A stretch of DNA of 64,000 nucleotides from Rhabditophanes sp. KR3021 (lineage: Eukaryota > Nematoda > Chromadorea > Rhabditida > Alloionematidae). A program made the translations under genes and the position numbers. Positions 1-9,996 of this stretch are shown here, in pieces. Location of the stretch: the NCBI GenBank assembly GCA_963281155.1, contig CAUJLY010000006.1:2418001-2482000 (forward strand), in the 5' to 3' direction. Under the pieces are notes generated by a model. The model was not told the DNA's origin and searched no databases. It saw only the letters and a program-made list of their open reading frames with translations. How positions within the stretch are numbered: the stretch's first letter is position 1; each line of letters starts with the position of its first letter.

Positions 1-355
1 CAATCACCTACACTTCCCACCTTCCCACCACTTCTGATTAAAGCATTCGAGTTGGAAAAAAAGTTTCTTGCACAATATTTTTGATTAGTGGATTGCAGAG
101 GTGGATTGTTAAATAACTAATGTTTTTATACTTAAGTCAACTTGTAAGTGTAGATTATATATTTGTAGAAGACCCTGTAAGTTATTAAAGACGTCAAGAT
201 ATGCGAGAATTATAAGTAGATTACGTGTATTTTGGACAAATTTTTTTGCAAATGATTCATTTATTGTGTTTAAGATGGATGAAAGTGACAAAAATGAAGG
301 AAAAAGTCAATTTGATTGTCTGCAATTTTAATCGGCTCTAACCTAATGATGTTCC
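1..355. other. Left flank, no gene recognised
   Basis: AT-rich sequence before the retrotransposon. A very short plus-strand frame (MDESDKNEG..., starting at 274) ends after 18 codons and has no supporting splice signals that I can join to anything. I see no feature here that I can support. Confidence 0.5.
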
Positions 356-360
356 CTTTT

Positions 361-478
361 TGCAATAAATACACAAATAAATTGATGGTATTTATTCTTA
401 AAAATGATAATAAAACAAATAAATCGAAAAGGTTCTCTCAAAAGGATGCTTGTCATCCTTTATTGATCATTTATAGCA
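361..478 (-). repeat. 3' LTR of the retrotransposon
   Basis: Identical to 4991-5108. The gag-pol frame runs 12 bases into this LTR, so its last codons and the TGA stop (467-469) are LTR sequence. The TATAAA-like string is at 470-475 and the AATAAA-like string at 459-464 on the minus strand. Confidence 0.95.
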
Positions 479-3400
479 TGCCCGGATCTCCTCAAGGCCC
501 ACTCCACACTTCTCGACCCCAGGTTTCAGCTTCACTATCCATCCTTCAATGTCTTCCCCTCGTGCCATGGCATCCACTAAGTTGTGTAAGGAAATTGAGT
601 GAGCGGTGATGTGAATGGTTTCAATGTTTAAACCTCTCTTAACATGCTTGTCCAATTCCTTCCAGGTACTTGAGTGAGGCGTGGATTTGTCATTAAGCCA
701 TTCCTTATACGTGTTGTTCCTGATCCCTTTTACCACATACTCACAGTCGGATATCAATGTTAGATCTTTCACTCGCGCATCCATTGCGATGGCACATGCT
801 TCCAAGGCGGCAACTGCTTCCATTCTTGGAGCTGTGGTTCTTCCACGGAGAAAGTTTCTCTTACGGAAAGCAACCGGAGCATTCACAAATCCAACCCCCG
901 CAACCCCATGGTATTTCTCCTCGGTTGATTTCTCAAGTTCCTTTTTGTTGCTGGCAGAACCATCCACCACCATAAAAGCCTTGTCCCCATTAACCAACGC
1001 CTCTAGTAACATGTATAACTCCTCATCCGTGGTAATACTTGATGAAGCTTCTGGAATCTCTTGTTCAGCCGACGGCTTTGTTTCCCTTCTCCTTGCTTCA
1101 ATGCTGTCTGTCGATTCCATTGATGGATCAGCACGGCTGATGACAGCTTTGGTAAAGTTCCTGGAGACTAAGTGATTTTCACCTCGTTGATCTTGAATTA
1201 AGTAGATGCTGTCTCCTAATTCACCAACCTTGCTCCCCAATTCAAACATTTTAGACAAGTGTCCTCGTGGTTTGAAGTATATTTGTGATGGAGAACAGTC
1301 AACTACCTCATTGTTCCATCTGGACGGCCTGACTTCATCATTGACAAAGTATCTTTGAGCTGGGGTTGATCTTTTCAAATTCCCCTCTTCATCAGTCCAA
1401 GCCGCTGGCATGTTGTTTAATGAAGCCAAAGCGAAAGAGAGTTGCTCAGATACACACTTATTTTCAAGTTTTGCTATCTGCATCTTAGTTTTGACGTCTT
1501 GAATTCTTCCTTCTATTCTGCCATTGGAGCTTGGGTGATACTTCGGTGTGGTAACCCTCTCAGTGCCCATTTCCTCTGACTTCCCGTTTTGATAAAGTCC
1601 GATTTTGGAGTTTTTAAAAAACTGGTTCAATCCTTCACTGTTCAAGGACGGTTCTCCATCGCTGATCACAAGAGTGAACGGATGTTCTTGGAATATACCT
1701 GTAAAAAAGTTTATTAAATTCTCCTGATTTTTTGACTTCAGAATTGCTCCGTAAGTGTAGCTAGAGTAATGGTCTACAAATACTATTATGCACTTGGAAT
1801 CCACATAGCACAAGTCGAATGATCCCATTTCTCTTGGATATCTAGCTCTTGTCCATTTAACAAATTTCCTGGCAGGATTTTTCTTGCACTTGGCACACAA
1901 CTCACAACCAGCTACCTCCTGGGTGACGATTGTTGACATCCCCCGGCAACTGAATACGCTCTTTAAATGTTCATGCATCGTTGTGGCGCCTGCGTGAGTG
2001 TTGCTGTGTATGATTTTTGCGGCCTTTGAAGCAAGATCTTTGGATATCAAAATTTTCCCAGCCACGTGAATCATTCCATCCTCTAGACTAAGCTCATCTG
2101 TATCCATCTTTTTCTGCAACTCCGCCGATGGTTCCTCACCATTTAGAAACGCCAAAATCCCATTGCAAATCTCATCCTCCTCTTGAAACTTGGCAATTTC
2201 TTCCAATTCCAATTCGCTCACGAACTCAAATTTCTTCTTCCTCGCGATACACAGGGCATTTATTTTTACCTCTCTGGGGATTAGCGATTTCCATTTGTCT
2301 TGCACAAACTTGACAGTCCATCCCGACAGTATGATTGGGGCTACCAGCCTTTGGATGCGGGATGATTCCTCCACAACTCTGCCCAAATCTTGTTTTAACA
2401 ATGATTCTACTGCCTTTGAACGCGTATGAATCACAATCTCCCATCCCTTGCTAATGTAAGAGTTTTTCTCAATAGCGGTTGCTAAAGAAAGAAGTTCCTT
2501 TTCAATGGCAGAATACCTGTCTTCTGATGGTGTCAGCTTTCTCATAAAAACATCGACCATCTTCCGTTCCTCGGATTCAACGAAGTACATGTGGCAGTGG
2601 AGACAGGATTCTGTTGGTATATATTCAAGAGTAAGTTGAACGTCTTCGGGTGGAAAGTGCAAAGTAATGTAATCATTACACGATTGCAGCAGCCCCAACC
2701 AAGCCTCTTCTTTCGCATCATTCCAAATGTATTCTCCAGCATCTTTTGGATACAACTTGCTTGAGAAGGATGAATAGCCTGAAATAAATTTTTGTATATA
2801 TCCAAATTTACCCAACACCCTTCTCGCTTCCTCTCTGTTCCTTGGCCTTTCAATCTTCATTAACTCCATATGCCTTGAATGATCTACCGAGATCCCATTC
2901 TTGTCGATTGTGGCTCCTAGAAACTTTGCAGCTGGCTCATTGAAGCGCGATTTCAATAGGTTTAATTTAAGTCCATTGTGTTTGCACATCTTGATGAATT
3001 TAATCACTTCACTCTCAAGGTCTGCATCCTCACTTCCACCAAACAAACTGTCATCGACAAACATTACTAATTTCTCGATTCCATACTGATGGATCAGTTT
3101 TTGCATCTCGAGCATAAACAACTGACCTGCATAAGAGTAACCGAAGTTTATCGCTGTCGATTTGTAATAACCAAATTGCGTGGAGAATGTTTGAATGTAG
3201 GTTTGATCTTCAAATAGTTCGAAAGACTTGTAAGCTGCTTGGAAATCAAATGTATAGAACCTGGTCGCTCCCGATAGTTTGGCCTGGATCTCATTCATTG
3301 TTGGCAGAGCCACTTTAATTGGTGCGACCGATTTATTAACACGGGTTCCATCGATTACTAGCCTCAGTTTTTCCTTCCCAACCACATGTACTGGTGAGGA

Positions 3401-4750
3401 TAGTTTTGGATCAAATGTTTGGACAATTCTGCCTTCTCTGATATCCTTCATCAGGGTTTCTGCCAAAAAAGCTTTCTTACTCCCTTTTTGCGGGTAAGAT
3501 CTAATAACGTTCCTCTCGGGCTCGGCCAGCAATGGAATCTCTAACTGGGTGATCGCTTTCATGGGGCTTTCATCCCAAACTTGATGGTTCTCGAGTAGAC
3601 ATTCTGCTAGCTCCGTAGAGTACTCGCTAATTTCTTCAATCTTGGTGATAACGTCTTTCCTTGCTTTTGCGATCTCCTCAATTCTAGCTGAAATGTTGAT
3701 GCTCAACTCGTGACAAACTGTGGATGTGACAATATTGACTCCGTTCTCCACTATATAGAACCTTTCCTGGTACCTAACATCACTCGTGAGGGTTGTTATC
3801 GAAGCATCCATGTAACCAAGTATCTTAGCTGAAGAGCTGTCAAAAGCGATAGCCGTTATCTCCTCTTTGATGAAGGACCAGTTGCATCGATCTATAGTTG
3901 ATTTAGTCAAGATAGAATTGGTTGCCCCGGTATCCAACATACAGACAACATCTTGGCTGAAAATCCTGAAGGCTTCGAAGATCAACGGCGTTGTTCTTAA
4001 AGAACTGGGCACTTCTACGCTTCCAATCTTCTGACTAGGAGCCTGGTTGGTTTTCTCGCATTCTTTAGGTCTGGCATCCATTTTCACTTCAGAAGTCCTG
4101 TTTTGATAGGTGTTTGGAACTGATGAAGTAGCATTCGGTGTCCATCTCTTGGTTTCAAACGTGTGGGGTTTTGACTTGTCCACCGTAGTGATGCTATTTC
4201 CATATGGCTTCGGGTGGCTCCAACCGTTCAACTTACTTTTGATGACTTCCGTTTTGATGTCTTTTCCCCACAACTTCACAACTTTGTCTAGGTCAATTGA
4301 TTCTTCGGAACAGAGTTGCTCCTTTACTTTGGATGTTGTTTCCCCAAGCAGTTTAAACATAATTAACGCATCCTCGGGTTTGGCGGGAAGATCTCTTAGC
4401 ATCTTGCTCAATCTTTTGACATATTCTTCTAAGTCTTCTGACTTTCCCCGGGTGGCTTGTTGGAAGGACAGGAACCTGTCAAATGGTTGAATGGCCCTGG
4501 ACTTTTCCAATCTTTTGCAGAATTGTTTAACCATTTCTATGGTCCACTCTGCTCTGACTGGGTTGATTTTGATGAATTCCATTCTGTGATCAGGTGTCTG
4601 ATAGAACAAAAATTTTGAACAGAATATCACCGGCTTTGACTCATCAATATCCATACATCCTAATTCCATGCTAATATAAGCGAAGTAGTCGGCATCTTCG
4701 GCGAAACTTTTAAGGCTTAATGGGATGAATTCGGAGATTTTGGATTCCAT
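467..4750 (-). CDS. Retrotransposon gag-pol polyprotein with dual RNase H
   Basis: A single 1427-residue frame from ATG (4748-4750) to TGA inside the 3' LTR. The N-terminal ~255 residues are a gag-like region; no CX2CX4HX4C zinc knuckle is visible. An aspartic protease motif DTGA lies near residue 273. The reverse transcriptase has FVDD near residue 563 in place of the usual YxDD. The following RNase H-like domain (about 700-800) keeps the helix glutamate (AIEKELL) but reads LEYIPTES and HTRS where Gypsy elements have the TDAS and TDH aspartates, so it looks catalytically dead. The integrase has an HHCC finger (H..H then CELC..C near 950) and a DDE core ending in YHPSSNGRIEG. A second RNase H fills about 1255-1410 with D (VVDGSA), E (RMEAV), D (ISDCEY) and D (NLVDAM) all present. 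Gag and pol are in one frame with no frameshift. Its base composition is clearly less AT-rich than the surrounding DNA. Confidence 0.93.
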   Translation of the reverse strand: MESKISEFIPLSLKSFAEDADYFAYISMELGCMDIDESKPVIFCSKFLFYQTPDHRMEFIKINPVRAEWTIEMVKQFCKRLEKSRAIQPFDRFLSFQQATRGKSEDLEEYVKRLSKMLRDLPAKPEDALIMFKLLGETTSKVKEQLCSEESIDLDKVVKLWGKDIKTEVIKSKLNGWSHPKPYGNSITTVDKSKPHTFETKRWTPNATSSVPNTYQNRTSEVKMDARPKECEKTNQAPSQKIGSVEVPSSLRTTPLIFEAFRIFSQDVVCMLDTGATNSILTKSTIDRCNWSFIKEEITAIAFDSSSAKILGYMDASITTLTSDVRYQERFYIVENGVNIVTSTVCHELSINISARIEEIAKARKDVITKIEEISEYSTELAECLLENHQVWDESPMKAITQLEIPLLAEPERNVIRSYPQKGSKKAFLAETLMKDIREGRIVQTFDPKLSSPVHVVGKEKLRLVIDGTRVNKSVAPIKVALPTMNEIQAKLSGATRFYTFDFQAAYKSFELFEDQTYIQTFSTQFGYYKSTAINFGYSYAGQLFMLEMQKLIHQYGIEKLVMFVDDSLFGGSEDADLESEVIKFIKMCKHNGLKLNLLKSRFNEPAAKFLGATIDKNGISVDHSRHMELMKIERPRNREEARRVLGKFGYIQKFISGYSSFSSKLYPKDAGEYIWNDAKEEAWLGLLQSCNDYITLHFPPEDVQLTLEYIPTESCLHCHMYFVESEERKMVDVFMRKLTPSEDRYSAIEKELLSLATAIEKNSYISKGWEIVIHTRSKAVESLLKQDLGRVVEESSRIQRLVAPIILSGWTVKFVQDKWKSLIPREVKINALCIARKKKFEFVSELELEEIAKFQEEDEICNGILAFLNGEEPSAELQKKMDTDELSLEDGMIHVAGKILISKDLASKAAKIIHSNTHAGATTMHEHLKSVFSCRGMSTIVTQEVAGCELCAKCKKNPARKFVKWTRARYPREMGSFDLCYVDSKCIIVFVDHYSSYTYGAILKSKNQENLINFFTGIFQEHPFTLVISDGEPSLNSEGLNQFFKNSKIGLYQNGKSEEMGTERVTTPKYHPSSNGRIEGRIQDVKTKMQIAKLENKCVSEQLSFALASLNNMPAAWTDEEGNLKRSTPAQRYFVNDEVRPSRWNNEVVDCSPSQIYFKPRGHLSKMFELGSKVGELGDSIYLIQDQRGENHLVSRNFTKAVISRADPSMESTDSIEARRRETKPSAEQEIPEASSSITTDEELYMLLEALVNGDKAFMVVDGSASNKKELEKSTEEKYHGVAGVGFVNAPVAFRKRNFLRGRTTAPRMEAVAALEACAIAMDARVKDLTLISDCEYVVKGIRNNTYKEWLNDKSTPHSSTWKELDKHVKRGLNIETIHITAHSISLHNLVDAMARGEDIEGWIVKLKPGVEKCGVGLEEIRACYK
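479..500 (-). other. Polypurine tract region, weak
   Basis: The bases just upstream of the 3' LTR read GAGGAGATCCGGGCA on the minus strand. They are purine-rich but interrupted by pyrimidines, and they are also coding sequence, which may limit how pure the tract can be. A plus-strand primer should lie here by position, but the match to a classic tract is poor. Confidence 0.35.
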
Positions 4751-4977
4751 GATGGACGATTAAAATAATAATTTAAAATGTTTTTAATTTGAAGCAGGTA
4801 AAGATTAGTAAATAGATTACTAAGTTGCTTGAGAGCGGGTAGTACTAAATGCAATAACAGTGACACCACGAAACAATGTACGCGTATGGTGCTTGTCCGG
4901 TGTCCCGAGAAAATGCTGAAGTTCCCACGACTCTGAAGACTAAGGTTGGATCACTTCTCTAAATATGATTTAGTGAA

Positions 4978-4990
4978 GCCAGATTCGCCA
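4978..4990 (-). other. Primer binding site candidate
   Basis: Directly inside the 5' LTR the minus strand reads TGGCGAATCTGGC. It begins with TGG as required for pairing to a tRNA CCA end, and the base preceding CCA in the partner would be G. I could not match the implied tRNA 3' end (GATTCGCCA) to a tRNA I know, so the primer is unidentified. Confidence 0.6.
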
Positions 4991-5108
4991 TGCAATAAAT
5001 ACACAAATAAATTGATGGTATTTATTCTTAAAAATGATAATAAAACAAATAAATCGAAAAGGTTCTCTCAAAAGGATGCTTGTCATCCTTTATTGATCAT
5101 TTATAGCA
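4991..5108 (-). repeat. 5' LTR of the retrotransposon
   Basis: This 118-bp copy is identical base for base to the one at 361-478. In element orientation it begins TGCTATAAATG and ends ATTTATTGCA, so the ends form an imperfect inverted repeat. A TATAAA string lies three bases from the LTR start and an AATAAA string about ten bases further on, so promoter-like and polyadenylation-like signals are packed in the first 20 bases. At 118 bp it is short for an LTR. Confidence 0.95.
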
Positions 5109-5113
5109 CTTTT

Positions 5114-8100
5114 AAACCTTGTATATTCTTTTGTATATTAATCTTAAACAACCCTTTCACATAATATAAAATAACCTACACAAATATAATTGCAATAAAT
5201 AGTACTCGATTTTTGGGGAAATTCATTTATCAACGGGAGTTGGTGTATTTAACAAAAATCCCTTTTGTTGCTTCTTTTGTGAGTATAAGTTAATTGTACT
5301 AAAGATTGACCATTTTAATATTTAATATGTCTAATGGAGAATAACTACTTACCAACTAATTCCTTTACTATACTTATTTTTTTGATTGCCTTTACACACT
5401 TTTTTAATTGACACGCTGAATATCTATTCCTTTGACAAGACAAACTTTGAAATCACGCAAACACACAAAAATGAAATTGAACTATTCAATTTGTGATACT
5501 TTTTTGATTCAAAGGAAGTTTTTATTACCAAAAAACAAATTGTTTCCTTGTAGTTAAAATCCCTGTTTTGAAGTGGCGTATGCATAAATATCTTTCACAT
5601 GTCCTGTTTAATTCCTTTAAAAAAGGTTGTTGTATTCAATTTATTGTCTTAAATGTCAAAGACGAGGCAAAACATTTAGTCTAAAAAAGATAAACATTAT
5701 TGTCAATCTACATAAATATATACCAATTTTTTAATAACCTCTTTTAACATCTTTTTTATAATATTCTTTAATTTGACAACAAGATTATTTTGTTATCACA
5801 TTACTCATTTTTTCTTACCCGTAACTTTTAATTAAAATCGTTTATTAATGTGTTCTCAAGTATTTATTTCGAAGACATTGCTACCTTAATACCTTACTTT
5901 TTCTAGTTTTAAGTAAAACGGAACTTACTTCAGTTGATGTATAAACCGATTAAGTCAAATAAAATGATTAAAAAATGTATTATTTTGCGATAAGTTTCGG
6001 ACGGTGTTTGGTACATAACAAAACACTTTGAGATCATCCTTCTCATGAGGTTCTGTCTGTTTGTTATAGATCTCTTTTTTGAAGGAAAGGATCTTTCGTA
6101 CATTAATTAATTTGATTCATTTCCATCTTTTGTTTATGTTAAACGTTTGTACCCTCAGCCAAAAAAATTAAGAAAATACAAAAATCATCTAAAGATGTTC
6201 CCCAAATTAAAAGATAATAATGAAGTTGGTAAAGAATCAAGTATAGGGTGAACTTTTTTATGCTGAGTATCAAGAGATAATTTTTTAATTACTTAACACA
6301 GAACTCATAAACTTTAGTTATTAATTAAGGATCACGTGAAGTGATTTGAAGTGGCTTAACAAGATTGTTATTTAATTTCACTTAATTACTTTCCATTTAC
6401 TATCTGTCACACACAATTGAGACTCTTTTACCTATCAATTTTTGAATTGAGACACTTTTATTTATGAATTTCAATTTTTTTCTGGAACTAGGAGAGTGTC
6501 AGTTATTCACTTTTATCTTATTAATGTACATTTCATCATCATCCAATCCAAACATTTATTCTCAGAATGAGATATTCAATGATCTTAACTTCAAATATTA
6601 TTTACTTATTTATTATTATCAATTACCAATTACCTCATCTGGAGCCATGATGTCCAGCTTAGATAGCAACCTGTTTGCTTAGCAAATAAAAAACCTGTGA
6701 CATACCGGCAGTCTTAGGATAATTGGATGGGGTGAATGGATGATGGCGCGAGATAGTCTATCTTTTCTCGAGATGAAATTACCATCATCATTTTGCGAGT
6801 TTTGTATTAACAAACTTAGAAAATATAGGGTACATGAAGAAGAACATATATTAAAACAAATATTTGGTACTATATCATAATTTTAATGTATCAAGATTTA
6901 ATCACTACTCCCTATCTAATTATATCTTTTGACTTCAAAAAAAATACACACACTCTGTCAAATCAACAACGACAATAATATTTTTGGTTGTAAGAAAGGA
7001 TCAAAAGTTAAGATGGATTCATGTCAAGTGCGCTTTACCTCGACTGTCACCTGTACTTTTTATATACTTTTTGTATTAGTAGTGTTCTCTTGATACACGT
7101 AATTAATGCTGATTAAATGACGATCAAAGAAAGTGCGATATCTCTTCAAAAAGTGTATTACAAAAAAGTGTGTATATTAGATTGTACATATATTAGATGT
7201 TAATGTACAAGATGTAAACATATTAGAGTATTCAATACATTATAAGTATCAGTTCTGTGTAGATGTTATATCTAATATTTTATCTTGCGCAACATACTAA
7301 TTTTTGACTAAACTAGTACATAATGTGGACAAACTTCAAAGTTCAGGGATGTAACGTCATAAACAAATCTTAATGCTTAATGATATATGTGTATTTATAT
7401 TAAAGCTTGTTTCTAATTTGCATAACCTTGACTCATGCACAAAATATCTGCCAACATCAAATAAGTCGTCCTAAACACCTTGAAGCAAACAATCTTTTCG
7501 ATTTAGCTAATATTATTATATTTAAACTTGAGATTATTATGTACTCCTTACAGTAAATTGCAATTCCAGGCCCGCAGTTACAACTCCCAGGAAAGTGTTG
7601 ATCATGCTTGATTATTTAATTACAAGAATATTTAGTTTACCTCCTCATAGATGTTACCTACCTTTATTTGATGTTATAACAAGTCGTTTTTTGAATTTCA
7701 TGCAAAAGCATCTTCTGACAATTAACCAGTTGCTGCTACTTTTGACTGTGATTTTCCCTTCTTCAAATAACCTTTTCCATTGTTTAGTTTCATGCAAAAT
7801 AGTTATGCACTTCCTCTTCTCATTTACTTTAAGCTGATGGCTTACATTTTATTTATTCTATAATATTCATTAATGAATAATTTGATATATAATTGATATC
7901 TCAACAAAATTTCTATCATAACATTTTATTTTTTGAATATTCACTTTTATCTTTACTTTCATTTAGTTCAATCTAATTCAATTTGGGACTATATTTACCT
8001 TGTGATTGAAAGATCAACTCCATATTGTAAAATATTATAGAGCAAAAAGTTTAAAATTTATATCTTGAATTGACTTTTGTCAATTTGAACAATGTAACCG

Positions 8101-9930
8101 TGTATTATGGTTGCTTATGATTACTTTGTATCGCTTTTGTACATAGAGTGAAATGTTATGAATAGAATATATTTTAATTTTGAAGACATATTCTTGGAAA
8201 ATAAATTTTTATGTAATTTGGACAAACAAACAGATGACAAAATCAAAAGGGATCATTTATTTGGTGCGACTTTTCGGCAACAATACTTTTTTTAAATCAC
8301 CAGGCTGGCGTCAATCTCGAGTACTATTAAGTTTCTTTTCCTACTTTACAGTATGGTTCTCCCCTGAACAGTTCACTATTTATAATAGTTTATTAAAAAA
8401 GATACCTCACTCAGAGCTAAACAAATGGTGGACAAATTTGTTATTTCATTTTTGTACACAAGACATCGCCAAAAAAACTACCAAACCACCTATATCCACT
8501 GAGAACGTGTAAAAAAAGTTTGCTTTAACTCATATAATTTTAGATATAGATCATTGTAAAGAAGTATTACACTAAATTCATTTCAAAGTGGATAGTTATT
8601 ATCAGTTGCAGAATTAACCCCAAATTAAACAACCTTGGCGCCTATTACCTCTTCAATGCTACAACAGTTAATGTCAAAGAGAAAACAAAGCAATTGGTTT
8701 GTATTTTTAAATATTTATTTTTATCTATTCAAAAGATAAAATATAAAAAGTTAACAGCTCTAAACAGATCTCTTAAGCGTGTTATCCACCATCACGCGTT
8801 GTTTTATTAACCAACCTATTTCCTTGCAAACAATTCAAGCAGTTCATTAAAGTTGATGGTTAGCAATTACATTTTTTGATTATAAATAGTTTGACGTAGG
8901 TGTTGTTTTGACTGGCATTTTTATTGCGATGTTCAAATGAGACTATATAACTTACCACATTACCACGTAAAGTTTAATAGCCGCAGCTCAACCATTCTTT
9001 GTAACATCAAAAACTATCTAAATTGCCTTCTTTAATGACTCATTTCCTCTACAGCTGATTTTTATTATTCTTAAGCCCACACTTTTTGAAACTACATATA
9101 ACTACAGATAAATATAAAGTATATCAAAATATGTTTATTATTGAAACAAAATATTCTCCGCAACGTATTCATATATTAAATATCCGTGCCCTTTCCAAGT
9201 TACCTCGTCTAGTTATTTTTTGATTGTTCAACAAAAAGTTTATAAATGTTACTTTTGGTATATTGAAATGTTATAAATCACTTTTTATCAACCGTATTTA
9301 CTAATGTAAACTTTCCACAGCTCAACAACATTTGCATTAACAGTTAATTTAAAACCTCACCTTCCTAATTACATTTCTTTTTTGCGTTATTTTTGCACAC
9401 GTTTAAAAGGAGTAAATTATAGTTGTGCTTTAATATTTTAAATATCAAGAGAAATATCATTATCAAGGGTGGAGCAATTCTTGATCAGGTTAATATATAT
9501 TTGATATAACTTTGGAAATGATAGCATAATGACATATGTCTGACCCATTATTCTTGTCCAAGGACTTGCTGTCGACTTCTTGTTCTTGATACTATGTTTT
9601 ATTTATTGTTATATTAAATATTATGATATCCAGACTTTTCTCTTTTTTTCTTCTTTTTATTGATATTGTCGTTAATACTACCTTTAAACTTTCGCTAAAC
9701 TAAACTTTAACACGTTTTCCAAAGTTCTTAAAACAAGTATTCTAGATTAATTTAATAGAATGTTTGAATTAATTTTGTTATGTAAACATTTACAAAAATA
9801 CATATCTTACGTTAAAATATATTTGTACAAATAATTGTTTCTGAAACTACGCACCACTTGACTTATATTTTTCCGTTTGTTTTTTAACGACAGCAATTAG
9901 TGCAAACAATTGATAATATTTAGCTAATTC
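5114..9930. other. Intergenic, nothing recognised
   Basis: About 4.8 kb of AT-rich DNA with homopolymer and simple AT tracts. Open frames at 7595-7837 and 8180-8512 (both plus) lack convincing starts, splice sites or family motifs and their composition resembles the background. No tRNA-like box pair, tandem array or transposon end was seen. Confidence 0.5.
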
Positions 9931-9940
9931 ATTTTTTCAG
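9931..9940 (+). promoter_or_regulatory. Leader splice acceptor of QSOX gene
   Basis: The string attttttcag ends 56 bases before the QSOX start codon with no obvious partner donor nearby. This is the usual appearance of a nematode trans-splice site, although a 5' UTR intron would look the same. Confidence 0.5.
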
Positions 9941-9996
9941 ACTTACATTACTTGTCATCTCTGTCTAAAATACATTTTATTTACTATCAACGAGAG

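Larger units (their letters stand above)
356..5113 (-). mobile_element. Complete Ty3/Gypsy-like LTR retrotransposon with terminal second RNase H
   Basis: The element proper is 361-5108 and is read on the minus strand. It has two identical 118-bp LTRs (361-478 and 4991-5108), each starting TG and ending CA, and is flanked on both sides by the 5-bp direct repeat ctttt (356-360 and 5109-5113), the expected integrase target duplication. Inside lie a leader of about 240 bases and one uninterrupted gag-pol frame. Domain order is gag, aspartic protease, reverse transcriptase, RNase H-like, integrase, RNase H. No envelope frame is present. The order RT then integrase places it near Ty3/Gypsy and away from Ty1/Copia; the exact clade is not assigned. 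Identical LTRs, an exact target duplication and an intact frame indicate a recent insertion. Confidence 0.95.

Noticed and set aside
316..1175. Plus-strand open frames across the retrotransposon left end
   Set aside because: They lie opposite the gag-pol frame and the LTR and have no domain or start support; they are antisense shadows.
8180..8512. 110-codon plus-strand frame
   Set aside because: No ATG at the start, no splice context and no motif; composition follows the AT-rich background.
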